This document shows positions 33,854 to 42,696 of a DNA stretch of 61,788 nt, one piece after another. The DNA comes from CBDAPE01 sp965198325 (GTDB taxonomy: Bacteria; Pseudomonadota; Alphaproteobacteria; UBA828; JAPUJA01): positions 1 through 61,788 of the forward strand of contig CBDAPE010000009.1 of the NCBI GenBank assembly GCA_965198325.1, written 5' to 3'. The notes under the pieces were generated by a model that was not told the DNA's origin, ran no database searches, and was given only the letters and a program-made list of their open reading frames with translations. Both the position numbers and the translations under genes were made by a program. Each line of letters begins with the position of its first letter. Within the stretch, counting starts at the first letter, position 1.

Positions 33854-35065
33854 TCAGTACCAGATTACGGGTGTCGTTGTGATCAACTCGGTACCCGCCG
33901 CGGTGACGATGAAGTTCTGCTCCCACCCCACCGCGCCAACACCCTCCCAGCCCATGAAGCATTCCGCGCCCCCGACCATGTTCTCCTCCCAGATCTCGTC
34001 CTCGTCGCAGGCGAGCGTGCTGATGAAGGGCGGCTCCCACATCATGCCGTTGCTGTGGCCGTTCATGGGCCACATGGCCGCCGCATGGTCCGCGCCCCGG
34101 GTTACCGCCTGCTGGCGGGCCTCGGCCTGCTTGGCGACGTCGAGCACTTTGACGCCCGGTGCGATCGTGTCGAGGATGAGCTGGACGACCGAGTAGGAGT
34201 CCTCCATCAGGCTGCGCTGGTCGGCGGCGGGCTTCCCCCCCACAACGAGAGTGCGGCAGGGGTCGAACCAGTAACCTTGGTGAATCGGTCCGTCGATCGA
34301 GAAGCGCGTCATGTCGCCGTCCCGGGGCGCATCCTGGCTGAAGCCGTAAGTGGGATCGCGTTGCACGAAGGTCGAGGTATCGCCGAAGTTCACCGGAATC
34401 CGGTGCCAAGCGCCGCCCCGTCGGATGATTTCGCCGCCGGCATCGGCGACGGCCTCGGCGGCGGTTTTTCCTCCGAGCAGTCCGCTGCACAGGCGATAGA
34501 GCGCATCCGAGACGATTGCGCCGCCCTCACGGTAGCACTCGATTTCCCGCGCGCTCTTGATCCGCCGGCAGGTGCGCACGAGGTCGTCGTCGAAGACGAA
34601 CCGCGCAGCCGGCACGGCAGCCCGGAGCTGGTCGGCATATTTGACCGGCAGGCAATCGCTGCCCACGAAGGCGATATCGCCGGGTAGGGTCCGGGCGTTG
34701 AGCGCCTCGGCGACGCCCGCGACCACGTCCATGTGAGTGCGATTATTCGAGGTGGCGACCAAGTCGGGCCGGAAGGCGGAGCCGTCGGCGTGAAGCTCGG
34801 GCTCCTTGCCCCGCTCCAGAATCACGCAGCCGTAGGAGCGCGCGTTCCACGCTCGGGAATCCGGGTCGGCGCCGGAATATTCCGAGTAATGGTTCGACAG
34901 CCAGGTGATCTCCATGGCGCGTTCGTAGTTGCCTGCGGTCTGGCCCCAGACCACGGCGATCTCGACGCCGCGCCGGGCCATTTCGCCCTGCACCCGCTGC
35001 CAACGGCCTTCGTATTCCTCGAGCGGGAAATACCGGCCGGGATAGTTGTGCCGTATCACTGTCAT
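33854..35065 (-). CDS. M24 (creatinase/Xaa-Pro peptidase) family protein A
   Basis: A 403-residue pita-bread-fold protein. The N-terminal creatinase domain (RYFPLEEYEGRWQRVQGEMA, VWGQTAGNYERAM) is followed by the catalytic domain. Metal-site candidates are D258 and D268 (SIDGPIHQGYWFDPCRT), H337 (MNGHSNGMMWEPP), E368 (VGGAECF) and E382 (GWEQNF), so a dimetal centre looks preserved. The spacing between the two Asp differs by one from classic Xaa-Pro peptidases. M24 members include creatinase, ectoine hydrolase and DMSP lyase DddP, so non-peptide substrates are likely in this setting. It is divergent from M24 protein B at 35193. Confidence 0.8.
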   Translation of the reverse strand: MTVIRHNYPGRYFPLEEYEGRWQRVQGEMARRGVEIAVVWGQTAGNYERAMEITWLSNHYSEYSGADPDSRAWNARSYGCVILERGKEPELHADGSAFRPDLVATSNNRTHMDVVAGVAEALNARTLPGDIAFVGSDCLPVKYADQLRAAVPAARFVFDDDLVRTCRRIKSAREIECYREGGAIVSDALYRLCSGLLGGKTAAEAVADAGGEIIRRGGAWHRIPVNFGDTSTFVQRDPTYGFSQDAPRDGDMTRFSIDGPIHQGYWFDPCRTLVVGGKPAADQRSLMEDSYSVVQLILDTIAPGVKVLDVAKQAEARQQAVTRGADHAAAMWPMNGHSNGMMWEPPFISTLACDEDEIWEENMVGGAECFMGWEGVGAVGWEQNFIVTAAGTELITTTPVIWY

Positions 35066-35140
35066 GGGGCGCTCCCTTCTTCGATCTCTGTTTTCCCGGA
35101 CTCTAGCTGACCGGCGCGCTAGACTTCCAGCAATACCGGA

Positions 35141-35156
35141 CCGGTCTTCGGACCGG
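35141..35156. promoter_or_regulatory. TTCG-loop hairpin between divergent M24 genes
   Basis: CCGGTC-TTCG-GACCGG is a perfect 6-bp stem closed by a UUCG tetraloop. It lies 37-52 bases upstream of the ATG at 35193, within the divergent intergenic region. It could be a leader structure or simply part of a GC-rich promoter; no evidence of function beyond symmetry. Confidence 0.35.
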
Positions 35157-35192
35157 CCGGGTGATAATCAGGAACGCCAAGGGAGAGGTGCC

Positions 35193-36389
35193 ATGCCTGT
35201 AACAATGTATTTTCCGCAAGAGGAGTACGAAGAGCGCTGGACGCGCGTCTATGCAGAGATGGACAAGCGCGGCTACGAGGTGATGGTTGTCTTCGGCAAG
35301 ACCGCCGGGAGTTACGAACGCTCCATGGAAATCCTCTATCTGACCAACTTCTATTCCTGTCATTCGGGGCAGGAACCGGACTCCATGGCCTGGAACGCGC
35401 GGTCTTATTGCTGCGCCATCCTAGCCGACGGCAAGCCACCCGAACTGCACACCGACCTGCTCGATCCGCGCTTCGAGCGGATCGCGACGGACAACCACCA
35501 CTGGCATCTCGACCCGATCAAAGGCGCAGCCGACGCGCTCAACAACCGCGGGGTCGAAGGCAAGGTCGCCTTCGTCGGCAGCGATTGCCTGCCGGTCAAA
35601 TACGGCAAGCAGTTCGAGGCGCTGACCCCGCAGATCGACTATGTCTACCAGGACGACCTGATGCAGGCGGTCCGGTTGATCAAAAGCCCGCGGGAGCAAG
35701 ACCTGTTCCGCGAGGGCGGCGAAATGGTTTCCGTTGCCATGAACGAGACCATGGAAGCCTTGATCATGGGCAAGACCGAACGCGAGGCAGCGGCATTGGG
35801 GGCGGCGGCGATGATCCGCCAGGGCGGCTTTTTCCAGCGCATCGCCATATCCCACGGCGAATACACGGCGCATCTCGAGCGCGACCCCATGTACGGCTTC
35901 GGCGAAGATGCACCCCAACCTGACGATCTCATCCACATGGCGATCTACGGGCCGATCCATCAGGGTTACTGGTTCGATCCCGTCCGCTCCGCCGTGTGCG
36001 GCAACAAGCCTAGCCCGGCGAAGAAGAAAATCATCGAAGACATGGCCTATCTGATGGACGACATCGAGAGCAACGTCCGGGATGGTGCCAACCTGCACGC
36101 GGTGTGTAAATCCGTCATGAAAAAGCAAAAGGACTTGGGTTACGTCTATTCCGACCTCTTCGCGCAATGGCCCTATTACGGCCACGGCAACGGCTCGCTC
36201 TGGGAGCCGCCGCTTCTCGGGCTCGATGTCTCGACGCCCGACGAGACCTACGCGGCGGGCATGGTGGCGAGCGCCGAAGTGTTCTGTCAGACGGACGGAG
36301 TCGGAACGGTCCTGGCGGAAAACAACTTCATCATCACGAAAGACGGGCTGGACCAGCTCTATCCCACTGTTCCCATGATCTGGTGGTAG
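35193..36389 (+). CDS. M24 (creatinase-type) family protein B
   Basis: A 398-residue relative of protein A with similar overall layout (MYFPQEEYEERWTRVYAEMD, WNARSYCCAIL). The first metal Asp is replaced: MAIYGPIHQGYWFDPVRS has Tyr at ~252 where protein A has Asp. D262, H331 (YYGHGNG), E362 and E376 remain. Creatinase itself works without the metal centre, using a His, and here AISHGEYTAHL offers H221. A creatinase-like C-N hydrolase is therefore plausible, but not proven. Start ATG at 35193, with GAGAGGTGCC upstream. Confidence 0.8.
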   Translation: MPVTMYFPQEEYEERWTRVYAEMDKRGYEVMVVFGKTAGSYERSMEILYLTNFYSCHSGQEPDSMAWNARSYCCAILADGKPPELHTDLLDPRFERIATDNHHWHLDPIKGAADALNNRGVEGKVAFVGSDCLPVKYGKQFEALTPQIDYVYQDDLMQAVRLIKSPREQDLFREGGEMVSVAMNETMEALIMGKTEREAAALGAAAMIRQGGFFQRIAISHGEYTAHLERDPMYGFGEDAPQPDDLIHMAIYGPIHQGYWFDPVRSAVCGNKPSPAKKKIIEDMAYLMDDIESNVRDGANLHAVCKSVMKKQKDLGYVYSDLFAQWPYYGHGNGSLWEPPLLGLDVSTPDETYAAGMVASAEVFCQTDGVGTVLAENNFIITKDGLDQLYPTVPMIWW

Positions 36390-36417
36390 AGAGCCGCTCC
36401 CGGAAATCGGGCTGGTG

Positions 36418-37550
36418 CTAGAGGGCCGCGAAGTCGGCGCGCAGGGACTCCTCGGTAAGGCCGTAGCGCCCGGCGATCGTGGTGAAAAAGGGCTCCCAGT
36501 GATTTTCCAGGACGTCGACCTGGGTCACGCCGGACCGGATTCGCTCGAAACCGGGCTCGCCCGGCAGGCGCACGGAATGGCCGGGACGGGGTTTTACACC
36601 ATGGATCGTGCGAACGAAGGCGTCTGACCGCTCCTTGACCTTCTCGATCGGTCCGAACACCGCAGGATCGACGCAGATGTAATAGCTGCCACCCATCATC
36701 GCGCTCTCGGTCTGCTCGGTAAACGCCGTGAGACCGGGCAGGTCGGGGCAGGCAACGCCCAATGGGTTGACGATTGCGGTCATCCCCTCGTTCCAGAGGT
36801 TGAGTGCGTAGGTTCGGGGATGTTCGATCTGCCCGCCCCAGTCGTAATCCCAGACCCGTCCGCGGCCGGGCAGGGGTTTCGCGTGTTTGGTCGCATCGTC
36901 GGTCAGCTTGCCGGTTTCCGGGTCGATCAGCCACATCCCTTTCATGGGCTTGTCCTGGAGCACCGCTTCCGCGACATCGCCGTCATAGAATTCAGCGAAC
37001 TTCACGCTGGCCCAGAGCGGCGCCTCCTCGCCCGAGGGGATGATGGCGTCGAACGGGGCGACGGAGAGCACGTTTTCCATGCCGCCGAACGGGGCGGTCA
37101 GCGGCGGGGTGTTGTTCGACGTGATCGCCACCATGTCCTGCTCCCACGCCATGTAGGCGTAGGCCCCAAAGCTGCCCGCGTCGTTGTGATTACCGCCGAA
37201 GCAGATCGAAATGCCGTGCTGCTTCGCCTTGGCGATGGCGGTTCCGCCATCATGTGAAGCGCGTAATAGCCCGACGAGCGCTTGCCGTCGAACACCGCCC
37301 AGCTCTGTCCTTCCGAAACCATTTCGGGCACTGCAGTGACATCAAGATTGCCCGAGGTCAGCGCAATGTCGAGTACCTCGTAGACGCCGAGTCCCTGGTT
37401 GAGCTTTTCGTTTCCCTGGCGGTGGGCGAAGCTGATGGCGTGCGCGATGATCGATCCATGCTCGTCGCTGCCGCCGGCCGCCGCCCAGACCCGTTTCAGA
37501 CAGTGTTCGATGAACCGGATGTCTTCGGTGCGCGTCTTGATTCCGACCAT
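36418..37550 (-). pseudogene. Ldh-family (malate/ureidoglycolate/piperideine-2-carboxylate) oxidoreductase, frameshifted
   Basis: NAD(P)-dependent oxidoreductase of the LDH2/MDH2 family. The start ATG at 37550 follows AAGGAAACC. The N-terminal part is in one frame, up to SSGYYALHMMAE. The continuation (TAIAKAKQHGISICFGGNHN, DMVAITSNNTPPLTAPFGG, TESAMMGGSYYICVDPAVFG) is in another. One A is missing at about 37242, where GGCGGAACCGCC should read with GAAACC. Both parts are well conserved, so a sequencing error or very recent mutation is likely. Family members reduce 2-keto or cyclic imine acids such as piperideine-2-carboxylate. It is the last gene of a minus-strand operon with the PotABCD-type transporter, 21 bases after the permease gene. 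Confidence 0.8.
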
Positions 37551-37571
37551 GGTCCGGTTTCCTTTTTGACG

Positions 37572-38345
37572 TCACCCCCGATAGCGGGTCACCCGCATGG
37601 CGATGAGGCTGGCACAAATCGTCAATGTCATGAGCATGAAGCCGACGATGTTGATCTGGGGGTTTGCGCCTTTGCGCAGCATGCCCCAGAGGAAGGTCGG
37701 CAGGGTGTTGCCGCCGCCGATGGTAAAAAAGCTGACGAGAAAGTCGTCGAGCGAAAGCGCCATGGCGATCATCGCCGCGCCGATGATAGTCGGGCGAATC
37801 AGTGGCAGGGTTATCGTCGTAAAAGCATGTAACGACGAGGCGCCGAGATCGCGAGCGCTGTTCACGATGGCGTAGTCGAAGCGTGCCATGCGGGCATAGA
37901 CGATAAGAATGACGAAGGGTTGGGTGAAGACCAGATGGCCCAGGATTACCGTCTGGAGACCCAGGCGAATGTCGAGGCTCGAGAAGAAAGAGAGCAGGGT
38001 AAGCGCCAGGACGAGCGGTGGCAGCATGACCGGAAGCGTGAGCACGGACATCGAGACCCCTGCAACCCGGGGCCGCATGCGGGCGAACGAAAAGGCTGCC
38101 ATGGTGCCGAAGAGCGTCGTTACCCCGCCGACGGTTCCGGTCACGATGGCGCTGTTGCGGAGCGCCTTCCAGAATTCGGATCGCGAAAACAGCGTTTCCC
38201 ACCAGTCTATCGTCAGCCCTTCGATCGGAAAGCTGATCAGGCCCTTGTCGGAAAAGCAGAACAGGATGAGGATCACCAACGGCGAGATCATGAACACGCA
38301 GCAGGTCGCGGCGAAGAGACGCCAGAAGAACGTGCTTGCCGTCAT
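37572..38345 (-). CDS. PotC-type ABC transporter permease
   Basis: A 257-residue inner-membrane permease of the spermidine/putrescine (PotC) family. Hydrophobic segments begin FFWRLFAATCCVFMISPLVI. The EAA-type loop is SARDLGASSLHAFTTITLPL and the conserved end AMALSLDDFLVSFFTIGGGN is diagnostic of PotC-like proteins. Start ATG at 38345 overlaps the PotB-type gene in ATGA. The operon order is substrate-binding, ATPase, PotB, PotC, then Ldh. Substrate could be polyamines, betaines or other cations. Confidence 0.88.
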   Translation of the reverse strand: MTASTFFWRLFAATCCVFMISPLVILILFCFSDKGLISFPIEGLTIDWWETLFSRSEFWKALRNSAIVTGTVGGVTTLFGTMAAFSFARMRPRVAGVSMSVLTLPVMLPPLVLALTLLSFFSSLDIRLGLQTVILGHLVFTQPFVILIVYARMARFDYAIVNSARDLGASSLHAFTTITLPLIRPTIIGAAMIAMALSLDDFLVSFFTIGGGNTLPTFLWGMLRKGANPQINIVGFMLMTLTICASLIAMRVTRYRG

Positions 38346-39190
38346 CCCCGTGCCCTCAGGGTTTGACGCAACCCAAGGCCGACCATGCCTATCACGATCA
38401 TGCAGACCGCGATGATCGTAAACGCCATGGCTGCGCCCAGCGGCGCGTTGAACCGCATGCCGAATTGGTGCTGAATCATGAGCCCCATCATGGAGGTGTA
38501 AGGGCCCCCGACCAGCAACGGCGTGACGTAATCGCCCGCGGCGAACAGGAAAGAGAGCGTGAAGGAAAACAGAATGCCGACCTGGCACTGCGGCAACACG
38601 ATGTCCTTGAACACTCGCAACGGTCCGGCGCCGAGGTCTCGGGCGCCGCGGAGCGGCACGTCGTCGATGCTGCGAAGTGCCCCGTAGATCGGAAGAATGG
38701 CGAGCGGCAGGGTGTAGTGGCCGAGTGTAATCACGACGGCAACCGGGCTGTAGAGAAACACCGTTATGGGCTGGCTTATCAGTCCGACGGCCTGAAGCGC
38801 CGTGTTCAAGACGCCGCCGTCGCCCAGGATTGTTTTCCAGACGTAGATCTTGGTGAGATAGCCGCCGAAAAGGGTGATCAGGGCAACGAATAGAAGCGCG
38901 TTGGCCCAACGCCCGGCGCGGAAGCGAACGAAGTAGGCGAAGCCGAAGGCGACGGACGTGACGATGATCGCGATGACGGAAGCGACTGCGAAGGTGTACC
39001 AGAGAGACGGGAAATAGTCGGCCCAGACTTCGACATAATTGTGAATCGTGGGGTCGGTGTTGAGCTCATAGAACTGAATCTGCCAGAAGCTCATCACGAA
39101 GAAATAGCCGACGGGGGCTGCGAAGCAGAACAGGAAGATCGTTGTTGACGGCAGCACGAACGGCACGCGCTGGCGAAGCTGGGACATCAT
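38342..39190 (-). CDS. PotB-type ABC transporter permease
   Basis: A 282-residue permease paired with the PotC-type protein. It has an N-terminal transmembrane segment (FVLPSTTIFLFCFAAPVGYF), several further spans and the EAA loop (GARDLGAGPLRVFKDIVLPQ), followed by SFTLSFLFAAGDYVTPLLVG, which is typical of PotB. It overlaps the ATPase gene by four bases at its start (39187-39190) and PotC by four at its end, so the genes are translationally coupled. Confidence 0.88.
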   Translation of the reverse strand: MMSQLRQRVPFVLPSTTIFLFCFAAPVGYFFVMSFWQIQFYELNTDPTIHNYVEVWADYFPSLWYTFAVASVIAIIVTSVAFGFAYFVRFRAGRWANALLFVALITLFGGYLTKIYVWKTILGDGGVLNTALQAVGLISQPITVFLYSPVAVVITLGHYTLPLAILPIYGALRSIDDVPLRGARDLGAGPLRVFKDIVLPQCQVGILFSFTLSFLFAAGDYVTPLLVGGPYTSMMGLMIQHQFGMRFNAPLGAAMAFTIIAVCMIVIGMVGLGLRQTLRARG

Positions 39191-40254
39191 GTGTCGGGAA
39201 GAACCTTGTGGTCGTCACTTGCCCAGGTCAGGACGACGTCGCTTCCGATCGCCACCTGATCGCGCAGCTCGGTGTCGGCGCTGTGCGCAATGAATGTCTC
39301 GTCGCCGACCTCAACGGTGTATTTGACATAGGTGCCCAAAAAGACCGCATCCTCGAGCCGTCCGGCAAGCTGGTGCCGGCCGGCCGTGCCCCCTTCGCCG
39401 GCGAGGGCGAGGGTAACCGCTTCCGGACGCAACATGACGACGACGTTTTCGTCGGCGCCCGCGTCGTCGAATTCCATTCCGAGCGCGAGGCGGACATGCC
39501 CGTTCTCCCGTTGGCCATGCAGAATGTTCGCTTCGCCGATAAAGGTCGATACGAAGCGGGACTCAGGCGTCGCGTAGATTTCCTCTGCGCTGCCCTGCTG
39601 GACAATCCGGCCTTCGGACATCACGGCAATATGGCTGGCCAGACCCATCGCCTCGCTCTGGTCGTGGGTGACAAACACGAACGTGCCGCCGATCGAATGG
39701 TGGATGCGGCGCAGCTCCGCCTGCATCGCCTTGCGCAGCTTGAGGTCGAGCGCGGCGAGCGGCTCGTCGAGAAGAAGTACTTGGGGCCGCATGATCAGGG
39801 CCCGAGAGAGCGCAACCCGCTGCTGCTGACCACCGGAGAGCTGGCCCACCCCGCGGTTTTCGAGGCCTTCCAGGTGGACGAGGTCGATCACCTCGCGGAC
39901 ACGCTCGTCGATCTCCGAATTCGGTGTCTTTCGAATCCGCAGACCGTAGGCGATATTCTGGCGCACCGTCATGTGAGGGAACAGGCCGTAGCCCTGGAAT
40001 ACCATATTGGTCGGGCGGCGGTCGGGGGGAAGCCGGGTGATGTCCTGACCCGCGATTTCGACCGTGCCCGAGTCGGGATAGAGGAAGCCCGCAATCATGT
40101 TGAGCATTGTCGTCTTGCCGCAACCCGATGGCCCGAGGATGGCAAGAAAGTCGCCACGATCGATCGTCAGATCGAGCGGATGCACCGCGACAACGTCGCC
40201 GAATGCCTTCGAAACCCCCTTCAGGCGGACGAGCGCCTGATTGCCTGTCGCCAT
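39187..40254 (-). CDS. PotA-type ABC transporter ATPase
   Basis: A 355-residue ATPase. Walker A is ILGPSGCGKTTMLNM, the Q-loop MVFQGYGLFPHM, the signature QLSGGQQQRVALSRAL, Walker B LLLDEPLAALD and the H-loop FVTHDQSEAM. The C-terminal ~110 residues are a TOBE regulatory domain (VVVMLRPEAVTLAL). The H-loop, D-loop and all other nucleotide-binding motifs are intact. It energises the PotB/PotC-type permeases. Confidence 0.92.
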   Translation of the reverse strand: MATGNQALVRLKGVSKAFGDVVAVHPLDLTIDRGDFLAILGPSGCGKTTMLNMIAGFLYPDSGTVEIAGQDITRLPPDRRPTNMVFQGYGLFPHMTVRQNIAYGLRIRKTPNSEIDERVREVIDLVHLEGLENRGVGQLSGGQQQRVALSRALIMRPQVLLLDEPLAALDLKLRKAMQAELRRIHHSIGGTFVFVTHDQSEAMGLASHIAVMSEGRIVQQGSAEEIYATPESRFVSTFIGEANILHGQRENGHVRLALGMEFDDAGADENVVVMLRPEAVTLALAGEGGTAGRHQLAGRLEDAVFLGTYVKYTVEVGDETFIAHSADTELRDQVAIGSDVVLTWASDDHKVLPDT

Positions 40255-40343
40255 TGCATGGATCCTCCCTCGTGGCTCGACAGCGCGGCGACCGGCCGAA
40301 GAATCGACCGGCCGCTTGACGCGTCGTTTCTGATCTTCCCGGC

Positions 40344-41498
40344 CTAAGCAACGAGGAACCGCTCCCAGGCTTTCGCCACCTGATCGAAGGTCACATGCGT
40401 GCCGTCGGGTAACGTCGGGTAGAGTTCGCTGAAGCCGCCGGCCGACTCAACGTAGGCGTCGATATCGTCGTACGCGTACATGTTTCTGGGCAGGTCGTCG
40501 AGCAACGGCACGCCGGCCTCGATCACCTGGCCCGTCATGTTGAGGTTCGCAACGTTGGCGTTGGCTTCCGGGGTGAGCGAGTGATTGAGCACCTCGTAAC
40601 ACGCATCCAGATGAGGCGCGTCGGGTACGACCGCGAGGGCGTCGACGAATAGCAATGCGCCTTCCTCGGGTATCACCCATTTCAGGTTGGTGTTCTCGGC
40701 GCCGCCCCACACGCTGGTCGGCTCCCAGGCCGGGGCCATGACGATCTCGCCGTTCGCGAACGCCGTGCCGAGTTCGCCGTAACCGGCGTAAACCGCCCGC
40801 GCGTGGTTCTTCTTGATCTCGATCAGCAGATCGATGGTCGCGTCGAGTTCTGCCTCGGTGATGAGCCACGGCGTGGCCGTGTTTGCCGCGACACGGCCAA
40901 ACGGGTCCGTCATCGCGATCATGTCGTGCACGAGCCCGACCTTGCCCTTGTATTCGGGCTTCATGACGTCGGTCCACGATGTCGGCGGTTCGGTGATCAC
41001 GTCGGCGTTGTACATCAACGGCACGGATCCCCAGGTAAAGGGAATGGCGAGAACCTTGCCGTCGATCTCAAGCGTCGACATGTTTTGGAAGACCGAAAAC
41101 AGATTCGAGTAGTTCGGAAATCGGCTCTTGTCGAGAGGCTCGAGCAGATTTACGTGATTGTAAAACGGCACGTAAAGCGCCGCGGGCGTCACAATATCCA
41201 TATTGCCCTTACCGCCCTGCTGGATATTGGCGATGATCTCCTCATTCCCTGCCGTGATGTAGGTCGTCTGCAGGGTGATGTCATTTTTGGCGAACCAACC
41301 ATCCACATTGAGGCCGTCGTCATAGCCCTGCCAGCCCGTGTAGTAGAGGTCCGAGGCTGCCAGCGCCTTGCCCGCGGGCAGGCCGGCGAGGCCCGCCCCT
41401 GCGGTAGCCGCAGCCGCGCCCATGCCGAACTGGCGGCGGGTCATGTTGCCGAACATTCTGGTCCGGACGAGGCCCGGATTCTTGGTCAATTTATTCAT
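40344..41498 (-). CDS. PotD-type substrate-binding protein, Tat-exported
   Basis: A 384-residue periplasmic binding protein. It starts with a twin-arginine signal (NMTRRQFGMGAAAATAGAGL, cleavage probably after GKALA). The mature part begins SDLYYTGWQGYDDGLNVDGW and contains VTPAALYVPFYNHVNLLEPL and IPFTWGSVPLMYNADVITEP, typical of the spermidine/putrescine-binding PotD family. An aromatic cage for cationic ligands is likely, but the ligand cannot be read. It is the first gene of the minus-strand transporter operon, divergent from the ureohydrolase at 41727. Confidence 0.88.
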   Translation of the reverse strand: MNKLTKNPGLVRTRMFGNMTRRQFGMGAAAATAGAGLAGLPAGKALAASDLYYTGWQGYDDGLNVDGWFAKNDITLQTTYITAGNEEIIANIQQGGKGNMDIVTPAALYVPFYNHVNLLEPLDKSRFPNYSNLFSVFQNMSTLEIDGKVLAIPFTWGSVPLMYNADVITEPPTSWTDVMKPEYKGKVGLVHDMIAMTDPFGRVAANTATPWLITEAELDATIDLLIEIKKNHARAVYAGYGELGTAFANGEIVMAPAWEPTSVWGGAENTNLKWVIPEEGALLFVDALAVVPDAPHLDACYEVLNHSLTPEANANVANLNMTGQVIEAGVPLLDDLPRNMYAYDDIDAYVESAGGFSELYPTLPDGTHVTFDQVAKAWERFLVA

Positions 41499-41568
41499 AA
41501 CTAGTCCTCCCTTTCGCTGATTTTTGCGATGAATATTTTCGTGGCGTCCCCCAGCCCAACCCCTATTC

Positions 41569-41602
41569 CGGGGGGAGCCGATAATCGGGGGGAGCCGATA
41601 AT
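41569..41602 (+). repeat. 17-bp perfect tandem repeat in divergent promoter
   Basis: CGGGGGGAGCCGATAAT occurs twice head-to-tail (41569-41585, 41586-41602) between the transporter operon and the ureohydrolase gene. It could be a duplicated regulator site or simple slippage. Confidence 0.85.
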
Positions 41603-41726
41603 ATTGAACGTTAGTCTATACCAGCTTTGACCAAACAGAAAAGCGTTCGCAAAGGCGTCGATTCGCCTTGCGACTGGGATAAACTGAAGGTTCGTGGCCA
41701 ACGAATTCGCGATCCGGGAGGAGAAG

Positions 41727-42686
41727 ATGGTGACTTCGGACGAGGGCGCGGGCGGCGAGGCGTTGCCCTATCGCCCCCGCTTCATGGAAATTCCAAGCTT
41801 CATGCGCTATCCGATCGTCGCCGACCCCGCGGCGGTCGATATCGCGATGATCGGCGTGCCCTTCGATTTGGGCACCACGAACCGGCCCGGCGCGCGCCAC
41901 GGGCCCCGTCAGGTCCGCGACATGTCGAGTTTCATGCGCCGAACCCATCATGTCAGCATGATCACGCCCGACGAACACTGCCGGTTGGGCGATCTGGGCG
42001 ACGTTCCGATCAATCCGCTTAACGCCGCAGAAAGCCTTACGATCATCGAGGCGTTTTATGCCGATGTTCACGCAGCCGGCGCGGTGCCGCTCTCGGTGGG
42101 CGGCGATCATCTCGTCGCTCTGCCCATCCTGCGCGGAATCGCGCGCGGAGCGCCGGTCGGCATGGTCCATTTCGATGCCCATTGCGATACGTCGGATGCG
42201 TTCATGGACGTGGAACACCACCATGGCGCGCCGTTTCGTCTCGCGGCGGTAGAGGGTCTGCTCGATCCGAAACGGGTCATCCAGATCGGCATCCGGGGCT
42301 CGCTCACGGATAAGGATATCTGGAAATTTTCCCACGAGAGCGGCATGCGGGTGGTCTACATCGAGGAATATTTCGAGCGCGGCGTCGACTGGGTGATCGA
42401 CGAGATCCGCCGCGTCGTCGGCGGCGGTCCGACCTATGTCAGCTTCGACGTCGACGGCCTCGACCCGGCCTACGCGCCGGGCACGGGCACACCCGAGGCG
42501 GGTGGCTTTTCCATGTACGAGGCACAGAAGATGATCCGCAGCCTGCAGGGCCTGCATCTTGTGGGCGGCGATGTCGTCGAGGTCGCGCCGCCCTTCGATC
42601 CGACCGGCAATACGGCGCTCAATGCCGCGACCATCATGTTTGAAATTCTCTGCGTGCTTGCGGACTCGATCGCCAGCAGGCGCTAA
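41727..42686 (+). CDS. Ureohydrolase family protein (agmatinase/guanidinobutyrase-like)
   Basis: A 319-residue dimanganese hydrolase. Metal ligands: H128 (LSVGGDHLVALP), D150-A-H152-C-D154 (MVHFDAHCDTSD), and D241/D243 (VSFDVDGLDPAYAPGTGTP). Members cleave guanidino groups to urea and an amine (agmatinase, guanidinobutyrase, guanidinopropionase, and some guanidine hydrolases). The ATG at 41727 is preferred over a GTG at 41694 because GGGAGGAG lies just upstream. It is divergent from a cation-type ABC transporter, so it probably processes the imported compound. Specificity undetermined. Confidence 0.88.
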   Translation: MVTSDEGAGGEALPYRPRFMEIPSFMRYPIVADPAAVDIAMIGVPFDLGTTNRPGARHGPRQVRDMSSFMRRTHHVSMITPDEHCRLGDLGDVPINPLNAAESLTIIEAFYADVHAAGAVPLSVGGDHLVALPILRGIARGAPVGMVHFDAHCDTSDAFMDVEHHHGAPFRLAAVEGLLDPKRVIQIGIRGSLTDKDIWKFSHESGMRVVYIEEYFERGVDWVIDEIRRVVGGGPTYVSFDVDGLDPAYAPGTGTPEAGGFSMYEAQKMIRSLQGLHLVGGDVVEVAPPFDPTGNTALNAATIMFEILCVLADSIASRR

Positions 42687-42696
42687 GCGAGGCCGC

